Assembly: GCA_038147755.1 (NCBI GenBank)
Contig: JAYQTS010000017.1
Coordinates: 1-47,990 of the forward strand
Direction: 5' to 3'
Length of the DNA: 47,990 bases
From: UBA5951 sp012269555
GTDB taxonomy: Bacteria > Pseudomonadota > Alphaproteobacteria > Puniceispirillales > Puniceispirillaceae
In this document: in pieces, positions 1-8,213 of the stretch
Position numbering within the stretch: the first letter of the stretch is position 1
Layout: each line of letters begins with the position of its first letter
The notes under the pieces: model-generated
The model's database searches: none
Told to the model about the DNA's origin: nothing
Seen by the model: the letters and a program-made list of their open reading frames with translations, nothing else
Made by a program: the position numbers and the translations under genes

Positions 1-155
1 GAGAGATACTTTGCTGCCATTTTAATTGATTTTACTGGGGAAGGGAGTTGGCGACCATCAATCTCAAAATGGATGGCACGACCTGTTGTTCTCATTAAAT
101 AATCATATATCCACTGTTGGCCATCCCGTGCTCTAATTGGTTTATTTATGCTCAT
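1..155 (-). CDS. Unidentified protein, N-terminal 51 residues only
   Basis: An open frame starts at an ATG at 155 on the minus strand and runs off the left edge of the window. The visible part begins MSINKPIRARDGQQWIYDYL and continues with a polar, non-membrane, non-secreted stretch. Upstream of the ATG there is only a weak purine run (GAGAAA). I do not recognise the family from this fragment. It is divergent from the acyl-CoA dehydrogenase at 394, with about 240 bp between the two starts. Confidence 0.55.
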   Translation of the reverse strand, partial: MSINKPIRARDGQQWIYDYLMRTTGRAIHFEIDGRQLPSPVKSIKMAAKYL

Positions 156-340
156 GTATTTCTCAATTATTCAATAATTAGGTAATAGATACTCCTATTT
201 ATACGATGTCATAAATGACATATCCTTGCAAATTTTGTTACAGAACATCAACCTTATACAGTTAATACATCAAATGCATTACTGCCATTCTGATAAATAA
301 AATTGCTTTAAAAAAACAAAAAAATCGTGTTGAGTTTAAG

Positions 341-370
341 AGGGGATAAAAATAATCACCCCTGCGGGGT
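341..370 (+). promoter_or_regulatory. Overlapping hairpin blocks in the leader of the acyl-CoA dehydrogenase gene
   Basis: AGGGG (341-345) can pair with CCCCT (359-363), while ACCCC (358-362) can pair with GGGGT (366-370) across a three-base TGC loop. The two pairings use the same middle strand and exclude each other. The structure lies 24 bases ahead of the ATG at 394, whose Shine-Dalgarno GGGAG is at about 383-387. Each stem is only five base pairs, so a regulatory role is a guess. Confidence 0.25.
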
Positions 371-393
371 AAGTTTAAAAGTGGGAGCTCCTA

Positions 394-1629
394 ATGAATG
401 TATTCGACTTAGATCTGACAGAAAGTCAGAGAATGATGCGTGAAGCATGTAGAAAATTCGTTGATGATACTATAACTCCTTTCGTTTTAAAAAATTGGAA
501 AAATGAATGGAATATGACACCAGAAGAGAGACTACCAAACTCTATTCTACAAGAAGCAGATAGTTTAGGCATCAGAACCCTTGGTGTTCCTGAAGAATTT
601 GGGGGAATGTCTCTAGAGAAAGAGCATGAAGTAAGGACTTTTGCAATTATCTCAGAAGAAATAGCTAGAGGAGATTCAGGACTTGCTGATAAATTAGTTC
701 AAAATTGGAAAGTCTCTGTTCTACTTCGCGCTCAGGCAAATCAAGAGCATCAGGAGACTTGGTTTACAAAGTTAATGGAAAACCCCAACTTTTTATTCGC
801 ACATGCACTCACTGAACCAAAAGGTGCATCAGACAGGTGGCTTGGATATAATGCGCTAGAAGCTGCTATGGATACAAAAGCCAAGAAGGTCGACGGTGGT
901 TGGGTTATAAATGGACGCAAGCATTATATCAGCAATGGTTACGATGCTAGCTTATACATCATTTATGCAAACACTAATCCATCGGTAGGAATGATGGATG
1001 GAACGTCTTCTTTTATTGTTCCGAGAGATACTAAAGGTTTCAATGTTGCTAGATGTAATGAAACTGTTGGCTGTAGGTACATGAACAATGGTGAACTAGA
1101 ATTAATAGATTGTTTTGTCCCAGATTCACATCTTCTTAAATCTGATACCGCTTTGAGCCAGGCAGGGATATATTTCCGGCCAGGAAAATTATACAAGCAG
1201 CTAAAAATCTGGGTGTTGGCCAAGCCGCATTAGAAAACAGCTGAGTTCGTTCAAACTTACTCCCGTGGAGGTAAACTTTTAATAAAACATCAAATTGTAG
1301 CGAGCAGGCTTGCTGATATGGCAACAAAAGTTTCAGCAGTAAGAGGTCTAGTCATGCAGGCGGCAAAAGCTGTTGACCAAAATACAGCCGACTCTGATGC
1401 CTTGTGCAATATGGCCAAAGTTTTTGCATCTGAAGAAATTCTAAAAGTATGTCAACATGCCATGGAACTCCATGGAGGTATGGGAGCAATGTTGGACGCA
1501 GGGATAGAAAAACTCGTAAGAGACGCATCCATTTTCTTACATATGGATGCTACAGTAGATATTTCCCATTTTAAAATCGTTAAAGCGTTATGGCCAGAAA
1601 ATGCTGGGAAATATGCTGGCCCTGAATAG
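394..1629 (+). CDS. Acyl-CoA dehydrogenase family protein, frame broken twice
   Basis: Flavoprotein expected to make an alpha,beta-double bond in an acyl-CoA, or to act on a related CoA ester, passing electrons to ETF. The N-terminal helical domain has the ESQRMMREACRKFV start, then the LTEPKGASD flavin-side motif, the middle beta domain, and a C-terminal helical domain with HGGMGA. Two breaks separate the halves: an A run at 1185-1188 (one A short) and an A run at 1234-1237 (one A extra or two short). They largely cancel, so only about 16 codons read wrongly, giving a stop at 1231-1233. Repaired length is about 411 residues, normal for the family. Near the C-terminus the sequence HMDATVDI aligns where many family members have a Tyr-Glu-Gly-Thr, so the usual catalytic Glu appears as Asp. 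Good Shine-Dalgarno (GGGAG). Substrate cannot be assigned. Confidence 0.85.
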
Positions 1630-2035
1630 AGTTATGTTTGCGAGATTAATCTCGATGCTCTTATTCTTTTCTTCAATAGATGGCGGCCTGAACCGTATAG
1701 CCAAACACGCTAATGCCAGGATTAGGATAGCTCCGGCTTCATATGAGTATTATAGCATCCATCTCTTTGCCCTGCAAAATTATTAACCTCGCAAGCGCTG
1801 TCATTGCAATAAAAAGAGGAAGTGTTATGGGAATTTTCTTACTTTTATAAAATGCCCCAACCATCCCTAAGACTTCTGTGTAGAGGAAAAGTAAAAGTAA
1901 ATCAGCTAATTGAACTTTTCTAGCATCAAAAATAGCTAAGAGTTCCTGGATTGTAGCGATTACAGTAAGCGCTGCCACCACAGTTAGAAGCGTTTTTTCT
2001 AACATTCCTATTATAGATGTTCCGATGTTATCCAT
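1588..2035 (-). CDS. psiE: PsiE-like phosphate-starvation-inducible membrane protein, frameshifted
   Basis: Small inner-membrane protein of the PsiE family, whose biochemical role is not established. The translated part has a hydrophobic segment (TLLTVVAALTVIATI), then the family-typical LADLLLLFLYTEVLGMVGAF and an ARLIILQ helix. The frame stops early at a TGA at 1739-1741; shifting by one base continues with EAGAILILALACLAIRFRPP, the expected last transmembrane helix, to a TAA at about 1588. Repaired length is about 148 residues. The ATG at 2035 is used here; a TTG three codons upstream is possible. In the repaired form the tail overlaps the convergent acyl-CoA dehydrogenase gene by about 40 bases, so the exact end is uncertain. 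It follows a small membrane-protein gene 43 bases upstream, probably as one transcript. Confidence 0.7.
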
Positions 2036-2078
2036 TTTTCCCAAATTTTATCATGTAGATATTTATAAATTACCCTAA

Positions 2079-2372
2079 TTACTCATGCTCACCATTATTT
2101 GCGCGGCCAAGACCACCAAAATATTGAGGCTGTTTTTTTGCCATTTCAAATGTGGCCACTGTTATAGCTACACCAGCAATCAATAATGAATGAACAATAG
2201 CACTAATACCAAAAACTAAAAAAGAACCCAAACTACTTGCAAATATAACACACCACATCCAAGCCAATAATTGCATAAATAAATGTCGGGTCTGCAAGTC
2301 CTGAATATTTTTTAATGGATTTACATTGTGATCCATTACCAAATTCCACGTTTGAACTACCATTTTTGTCAT
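2079..2372 (-). CDS. Small two-helix membrane protein of unknown function
   Basis: A 97-residue protein starting MTKMVVQTWNLVMDHNVNPL. The start at 2372 is chosen because AAGGAG lies seven bases upstream of it; an ATG seven codons earlier would bury that site inside the gene. Residues about 35-85 form two hydrophobic helices (QLLAWMWCVIFASSLGSFLV and the IVHSLLIAGVAITVATFEMA stretch). The C-terminus is short and acidic. It has no recognised domain. It sits directly upstream of the psiE-like gene on the same strand with a 43-base gap, so the two are likely co-transcribed and may act together at the membrane; that link is inference from position alone. Confidence 0.65.
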   Translation of the reverse strand: MTKMVVQTWNLVMDHNVNPLKNIQDLQTRHLFMQLLAWMWCVIFASSLGSFLVFGISAIVHSLLIAGVAITVATFEMAKKQPQYFGGLGRANNGEHE

Positions 2373-2582
2373 GTTTGTCTCCTTGTGCGACATAATGTCC
2401 TATTTTTACGCATGGATGTGTGTTTTGGATTGATTGAGATATATTGATTTTTGCACGAGACTTATATTTAGCTTAGAAACTAAATAACCGATTTTTATTC
2501 TGAACTTATTCCTGCAAAAAAAATTGTTGATGTTCTTTTCGGCAAAGGCCCCTAAATTACAGAAATTGAAAATTCTTTTTTT

Positions 2583-3614
2583 TCAAAGTCCTTTTTCAGG
2601 CGGAAGAAATTGTGCTTTTGATTTACTGTAATGGCCTTTTACCCACCGATGAGTAATTTTGGACCAATAGCTGAGACCACCCTCATCAATTGGTTTTAAT
2701 TCGTGCTTGTCATTCGATTTTTGGCCCGGTTTTTTTGTTTTCTTAGTTTGTTCATATAATACATTAATCATCTCATCTTGAAGATCAGGAAATTGTGGGT
2801 CTATATCTTCTAAAAATTTTCTTGCAGATGCTAACGCAATCACAGCTCGATTTGCTGATACATTTTGGACTGAATGTGTTGCCCCCCCAGGCCACCATAA
2901 ATGAATATCAAAATGAGAATTAGAATTATGTGAGCTTGGTATTGCGCATTTTGACTTTCTTTTTTTAAATCGAAATTCTCTTCGATAATGGGGAACATTT
3001 AGTTGGTTTAAAAAATCAATAGAAAAATTTATTTCCTCAAGCGCTTTATTGAGGTCATTTCTAAATTGATTGCTTTTATTCATTCGCTCATCCCCTCTAA
3101 CCCCTGCAAAAGGGTCAAGGTGATGTTCTGGGTCGAAAGCTAGGTCAATTGGAACAGGATGGGGCTCAGTTCCATACGCTTGAGCAGTGATATTATAACA
3201 TTTTAATATATCGGGGTGTGAAAGATCCGGTTTTACTTTATTAATTTGCTGCAAAAATGAGCGCAATCCGACCAGTGCAACACGAACACTTTTGCGAGGT
3301 ACGTTTTTGATACTTCGCAATACCTTACCTGACCAATACAAATGAATGTCAGCATATTCTCTATCGAATTCGTTTACATATTCAAAAAATGGAGGTTTCC
3401 ATTTTTTAGCATTTTCTCTTGCCCTAACACGATCCAATAGAGACGTCTTATTCCTGACGTCAATTTTACCGTCCCATGCGTCGATTGATTTTTCAAGTGC
3501 ACTTTTAGCATCATTCAAATCGATTGCAAATGGATCTAAATCAGCATCTTCTTTTTCTTTTTTAATTTCTTCCCCTTTAATATTTCCAAAAGGGTCAGTT
3601 TTGTGCGTTGTCAA
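2583..3614 (-). CDS. Unrecognised 343-residue protein made of two diverged copies of one unit
   Basis: No family recognised. The start is a TTG at 3614, supported by an AGAGG five bases upstream and by the lack of any nearby in-frame ATG. Internally the protein repeats itself. Residues 88-142 (beginning ADIHLYWSGK) align without gaps to 235-289 (beginning FDIHLWWPGG), about 17 of 55 identical by eye. Each copy is preceded by a DPF-x-rich charged stretch: residues 27-47 (LDPFAIDLNDAKSALEKSID) and 166-201 (LDPFAGVRGDE followed by LNKALEEINFSIDFL). The tail is basic and ends in WSKITHRWVKGHY. No signal peptide or membrane segment is seen, so it is probably cytoplasmic. It stands alone between the psiE pair and tRNA-Ser. 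A role in binding nucleic acid or another ligand would be speculation. Confidence 0.8.
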   Translation of the reverse strand: MTTHKTDPFGNIKGEEIKKEKEDADLDPFAIDLNDAKSALEKSIDAWDGKIDVRNKTSLLDRVRARENAKKWKPPFFEYVNEFDREYADIHLYWSGKVLRSIKNVPRKSVRVALVGLRSFLQQINKVKPDLSHPDILKCYNITAQAYGTEPHPVPIDLAFDPEHHLDPFAGVRGDERMNKSNQFRNDLNKALEEINFSIDFLNQLNVPHYRREFRFKKRKSKCAIPSSHNSNSHFDIHLWWPGGATHSVQNVSANRAVIALASARKFLEDIDPQFPDLQDEMINVLYEQTKKTKKPGQKSNDKHELKPIDEGGLSYWSKITHRWVKGHYSKSKAQFLPPEKGL

Positions 3615-3730
3615 TTACACCTCTCGAATTCAAATTATGTGATTCAAAATCCTTAGCATTATATAATATTATACCATGTTCTAAAGCAGAAAGTTAGATA
3701 AATATTGTCATTTTTGTTGGTAATTACAAC

Positions 3731-3820
3731 TGGCGGAGGGACGGGGATCTGAACCCCGGAGGGGCGTTAACCCCAACACGCTTTCCAGGCGTGCGCCTTA
3801 AACCACTCGGCCATCCCTCC
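3731..3820 (-). tRNA. tRNA-Ser (anticodon GGA)
   Basis: A 90-base minus-strand class II tRNA with encoded CCA (complement at 3731-3733). Acceptor GGAGGGA pairs with TCCCTCC; the anticodon stem CACGC/GCGTG encloses loop CTGGAAA, giving anticodon GGA (plus-strand TCC at 3784-3786). A long variable arm (TTGGGGTTAACGCCCC) typical of serine tRNAs and a standard GTTCAGATC T-loop follow. It would read UCC and UCU codons. Confidence 0.97.
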
Positions 3821-4010
3821 ATTTTATGTATAATAACGTTTATTCCTTAACTAAATCACTTCCATTTTTGAGCGATGAGTTGTTTTTTACACAGGAGTAT
3901 TTTTACCCTAAAAGTCTTAATTTTTGCAAACAAACTTATACAAAAAGTGAAATGTTTTTTTAGACTTTATTTTTGTTGCATACAAAGAGTTAATTGAACA
4001 GTATGTACTC

Positions 4011-4381
4011 ATGCTTAGGTTGATTTTAAATTTATTTTGTATTTTGGCTTTTTTACTATCTTTTTGGTTTTTCGTAACCGATAGATTACAGCAAAAAGAG
4101 AGTTCAACTTTATTAGGAGAAGTGTGGTATAACAACTCACCTTCATCTCTTCAATTAGCTGAAGCAATTATAGATAGATATATAGATCCATGCAGTCTAA
4201 TAAGCATCTTAGGCTGCCCCTTCTTTTGTGGCATCCAACAATATCTAGTGCTCTTCAATTATCGGCTTCATTATTTTTCTTTGCACTAGGAGTTTTTATT
4301 CTATTGATATCAAAATGGTTACCGCGCAGGCGTGGACGAAGACTAATGTATAATAAGTTGTGGCGCGACGGACGTCGTTAA
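4011..4381 (+). CDS. Small two-helix membrane protein, conserved type in alphaproteobacteria, frameshifted
   Basis: Starts MLRLILNLFCILAFLLSFWF, a membrane helix, followed by a soluble segment with the LLGEVWYNNSPSSLQLAEAI pattern and RYIDP. After that the frame must shift by one base at about 4187-4195 to continue into LPLLLWHPTIS and a second helix ending in a basic tail (RRRGRRLMYN). Repaired length is about 123 residues, which fits an uncharacterised small membrane protein type that I recall from alphaproteobacteria. It ends at 4381 and overlaps the stop codon of the convergent lepA by four bases (the two stops share TTAA). Function unknown. Confidence 0.6.
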
Positions 4382-6178
4382 TTATCACCCATCTTTAGTG
4401 CTTCAAAGAATGCATTCTGAGGAATATCAACTTTTCCAAATTGTCGCATTCTCTTTTTACCTTCTTTTGCTTATCCAATAATTTTCTTTTACGTGATACG
4501 TCCCACCGTAACATTTTGCAGTAACATCTTTTCTCAAAGCAGCTATTGTTTCACGAGCAATTACCTTACCACCTATTGCCGCTTGCAAAGCTACCTTGTA
4601 CATTTGACGAGGTATCAGGTCTTTTAGTCTCAAACAAATTGCTCTACCTCTAGTTTCCGCTTGTTCCCTGTGAACAATCATAGATAATGCATCTACTGGG
4701 TCGCCATTCACTAATATGGAGACCTTTACTAAATCGCCCACTCTATAATCTGCAATCTGATAGTCAAAACTTGCATATCCTCTAGTAATGGATTTTAACT
4801 TATCATAAAAATCAAAAACAACCTCATTAAGTGGAAGCCTATAAACCACCATTGCTCTTGTGCCGGTATATGTGAGGTCTATTTGCTCGCCTCTTCTCTC
4901 AGTGCATAGACTTAAAACCGGCCCAAGATACTCGTCAGGTGTCATTATAGTAGCCGTAATCCAAGGCTCAGAAAGATTGTTGATTTTTGTCACCTCTGGC
5001 ATATCTGCGGGATTATGAAGCTTTTCAACCTTGCCATCTGTAAGTTCAATTTCATAAACGACTGATGGAGCGGTTGAAATTAATTCAAGTCCGAATTCTC
5101 GATTTAATCTTTCTCTAATGACTTCCATATGAAGTAAACCCAAAAAGCCACAACGGAAACCAAATCCAATGGCAGCAGATGTCTCAGCCTCAAAAGAAAA
5201 TGAGCTATCGTTCAAACTTAACTTTTCAAGCGCTGTTCTAAGCTCTGGAAAATCAGCACTGTCTATTGGAAACAAACCACAAAAGACAACAGGAACAGAT
5301 GGCTTAAAGCCTGGCAGAATCTCCTCACAGGGTCTGCGGTCATCCGTAATAGTGTCCCCTACTTTAGCATCAGATACTGTTTTAACCCCCGCATTGATAA
5401 ATCCTACCTCTCCTGGACCCAATTCATCAATAATAGTTGCTTTAGGACCAAAAATTCCAACACGCTCGATCGTATGAGTTGCTCCAGTAGCACACATCCT
5501 AATTTTCATACCTTTTTTTAAAACACCATCTCGAACGCGAACCAATGTCATCACTCCCAAATATGCATCATACCAGCTATCAACGAGCAGAGCTTTCAAA
5601 GGCGCTTCCCTATTTCCTTCTGGCGGTGCTAAATCATGCACAAGTGCTTCCAACACTTCATCAATACCAAGTCCAGTTTTTGCTGATATTGCGATTGCGT
5701 CATCTGCTGGTAGACCCACCACCTCTTCGATTTGAGCTTTAATCCGGTCAGGCTCTGCTGAAGGCAGATCCATCTTATTGAGAACTACAACGATTTCATG
5801 ATCAACATCGATTGCCTTATAGACATTAGCCAGTGTTTGAGCCTCAACCCCCTGACTAGCATCCACAACAAGCAATGAGCCTTCGCATGCTGCAAGTGAG
5901 CGAGATACTTCATAACCAAAATCCACATGTCCGGGTGTATCCATCAAATTTAGTTGATATACTTGCCCATTCTTTGCCGTATATGAAAGGCGAACAGTTT
6001 GTGCCTTTATTGTAATACCTCTCTCTCTCTCAATATCCATATTATCTAAGACCTGCTCAGACATTTCTCGCTCTGATAGTCCGCCACAGAATTGGATCAA
6101 TCTATCAGCCAAGGTCGATTTACCATGATCGATATGGGCTACAATAGAAAAGTTTCGAATATGAGAAAGCTGGCTCAT
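4378..6178 (-). CDS. lepA: Elongation factor 4 (LepA), two single-base losses near the 3' end
   Basis: Ribosome-associated GTPase thought to back-translocate or help ribosome assembly. G1 (AHIDHGKS, residues 14-21), switch I (RERGITI), G3 (DTPGH, 80-84) and the NKMD motif are present, followed by the EF-G-like domains and the LepA-specific C-terminal domain with DVTAKCYGG. There the frame breaks: one G missing from the run at 4502-4504 and one more at about 4464. With both restored the protein continues LLDKQKEGKKRMRQFGKVDI to a TAA at 4378, a family-normal length of about 600 residues. Without repair it would end after a short wrong tail (EN-Y-WISKRR) at 4457. It lies alone on the minus strand, divergent from leuA. 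Confidence 0.95.
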
Positions 6179-6351
6179 TGTTTAATGTTTTCTCCAGACT
6201 TATTATTAATGCTTAAACTAGATAGCAACAATGATATTCAATGAACAATTTGTGTACTTAAACTAATAAATGCAAGTCTTTTTGGTGTTTTCTTCCATTA
6301 TCTGATAAGTAGATCGAGCATTCATTATAAGAAGAAATGAAAGGCTCTTTT

Positions 6352-6378
6352 TTGGTTTAATATAAGAAAACATATAAT
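6352..6378 (+). promoter_or_regulatory. Weak candidate promoter for leuA
   Basis: TATAAT at 6373-6378 with a poor -35 candidate (TTGGTT, 6352-6357) 15 bases upstream, about 95 bases before the leuA ATG. The -10 match is exact but the region is so AT-rich that chance occurrence is likely. No leucine-codon leader peptide or terminator hairpin was found in the 294-base lepA-leuA gap. Confidence 0.25.
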
Positions 6379-6472
6379 AAATAGAAAAATTGTGATGAAT
6401 CTTGACCCACAAGTTAGTAATGGTAAAAGATGAACGGAAAGAAAATTATTTTTAATAGAACTGGTTACGACT

Positions 6473-8149
6473 ATGCGCACCAAAATGCCGGTACATAAAT
6501 ACCAGCCCTTTCCACCAATTGGTCTAGCAGATAGAACATGGCCTTCTAACATTATATCTAAAGCGCCAACATGGTGCTCCGTTGACTTAAGAGATGGCAA
6601 TCAATCATTGATTGAGCCGATGGATAGTAGCCGCAAAATGAAAATGTTCCAAACTCTTGTCAATATGGGCTTTAAGGAAATTGAAGTTGGATTTCCATCT
6701 GCTTCGGAAACTGATTTTCAATTTTTAAGAGAATTAATTGAAAATGATCACATACCCGACGATGTTACAATTCAAGTTCTAACTCAAGCAAGAGAGCACT
6801 TAATAGATAGAACAATTGAGTCTCTTGAGGGTGCAAAAAAAGCCATTTTGCATTTATATAATTCAACTTCAACTCTGCAGAGACGCGTTGTATTTAATTC
6901 TGATAAACAAGGTGTAAAAGAAATCGCAACAGATGGAGCTAAGCTTGTTGCTGATAAGCTTAGCAAGCTAAGTTCAGAGACAAACATCAGATTACAATAC
7001 TCCCCTGAAAGCTTTACAGGAACAGAGCTTGAATACGCACTTGAGGTATGTGAGGAAGTACTTCAAATCTGGCAAGCCTCTGAAGAAAAGAAGGTTATTA
7101 TAAATCTTCCTGCAACGGTAGAGATGTCTACTCCCAATATTTATGCAGATCAAATTGAATGGATGCATAGGCATTTTACCAAGAGAAATTCGGTAATTTT
7201 GTCACTTCACCCGCATAATGACAGAGGGACAGGAATAGCTGCCACAGAGTTTGGTTTAATGGCAGGTGCCGATAGAGTTGAGGGCACCTTGTTTGGTAAT
7301 GGTGAGCGGACAGGAAATGTAGATATTATTACGCTTGGACTAAATATGATGACCCAAGGAACTGACCCAAATCTTGATTTATCTGACATACAATCACTAG
7401 TTGAAGTTGCAGAATTTTGTAATCAGATTCCTGTGCATCAGCGTCATCCTTATGCCGGACAGTTAGTGCATACGGCATTTTCAGGTTCACACCAAGATGC
7501 TATTCGAAAAGGTATGGAAGCAAATAGCAAATCTAATGAAACGTTATGGCAAGTTCCTTATTTGCCAATCGACCCTGCCGATATTGGCCGCACCTATGAA
7601 GCAATTATCCGAGTGAATTCACAATCAGGCAAAGCAGGGTCTGCTTGGTTGCTAGAAACAGAGCATCACGTGAGAATACCAAGAGCCATGGAAATAGAAT
7701 TCAGCCAATTAGTGCAAAAAGAGGCGGATATCAGCGGTTCTGAAATAACAGCTTCTAAAATTTGGGAAATTTATAATCAATTCTACATCAACGTTTCTAA
7801 ACCCTTTGAACTTGTGTCATTCCAATCCTATCCAGTTTCCCGCTCTTCGGGAACAGAGCAAGTGTCAGCAACTGTGAACTATCAAGGAGAAGAATTTTCC
7901 TTTGTCGAAACCGGAAATGGTCCAGTTTCAGCTTTTGTAAACGGCTTTCGAAAAACTTTTAATATTTCGTTTAGACTTGCTGATTTTGGACAGAATACAC
8001 GTTCAAGCACCTCCCAAGCTGAAGCTGCCGCTTATGTTGAGCTTAAAGTCCCCGACGATAATGGAGTATCTGTATTTGGTGCAGGCATAGATACATCCAT
8101 TACTCAAGCTCCGATACGAGCACTCATTTCGGCAATAAACAGGATTTAG
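6473..8149 (+). CDS. leuA: 2-isopropylmalate synthase, long (LeuA2-type) form
   Basis: Condenses acetyl-CoA with 2-oxoisovalerate, the first committed step of leucine synthesis. At 558 residues it belongs to the longer LeuA group. The TIM barrel carries CSVDLRDGNQSL (catalytic Arg and metal-binding Asp) and the LHPHNDRGTG metal-binding HxH; the GNGERTGN motif follows. The C-terminal part, from about residue 430, is the allosteric regulatory domain that normally binds leucine, so feedback inhibition is expected. The ATG at 6473 is used; a second Met four codons on is an alternative and neither has a strong Shine-Dalgarno. No other leu or ilv genes are nearby. It is convergent with pheT, 64 bases away. 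The frame is intact. Confidence 0.95.
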   Translation: MRTKMPVHKYQPFPPIGLADRTWPSNIISKAPTWCSVDLRDGNQSLIEPMDSSRKMKMFQTLVNMGFKEIEVGFPSASETDFQFLRELIENDHIPDDVTIQVLTQAREHLIDRTIESLEGAKKAILHLYNSTSTLQRRVVFNSDKQGVKEIATDGAKLVADKLSKLSSETNIRLQYSPESFTGTELEYALEVCEEVLQIWQASEEKKVIINLPATVEMSTPNIYADQIEWMHRHFTKRNSVILSLHPHNDRGTGIAATEFGLMAGADRVEGTLFGNGERTGNVDIITLGLNMMTQGTDPNLDLSDIQSLVEVAEFCNQIPVHQRHPYAGQLVHTAFSGSHQDAIRKGMEANSKSNETLWQVPYLPIDPADIGRTYEAIIRVNSQSGKAGSAWLLETEHHVRIPRAMEIEFSQLVQKEADISGSEITASKIWEIYNQFYINVSKPFELVSFQSYPVSRSSGTEQVSATVNYQGEEFSFVETGNGPVSAFVNGFRKTFNISFRLADFGQNTRSSTSQAEAAAYVELKVPDDNGVSVFGAGIDTSITQAPIRALISAINRI

Positions 8150-8213
8150 TAATTTTTCGCGTTTCATGTTTATTAGTAAAAATGTAAATAAATAATGAAC
8201 CGAATTAAGAAAT

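Noticed and set aside
2465..2484. TTTAG...CTAAA palindrome as a second Irr box
   Set aside because: Spacing and inner bases do not fit the ICE pattern (TTTAG, eight bases, CTAAA instead of TTTAGAA-N3-TTCTAAA).
4011..4381. Two separate small genes at 4011-4289 and 4190-4381
   Set aside because: Together, with one frameshift, they make a single two-helix membrane protein of a familiar layout; separately each lacks half of it.
6395..6433. Short ORF before leuA as a leader peptide for attenuation
   Set aside because: It has a single leucine codon, no competing hairpins and no T run after it.
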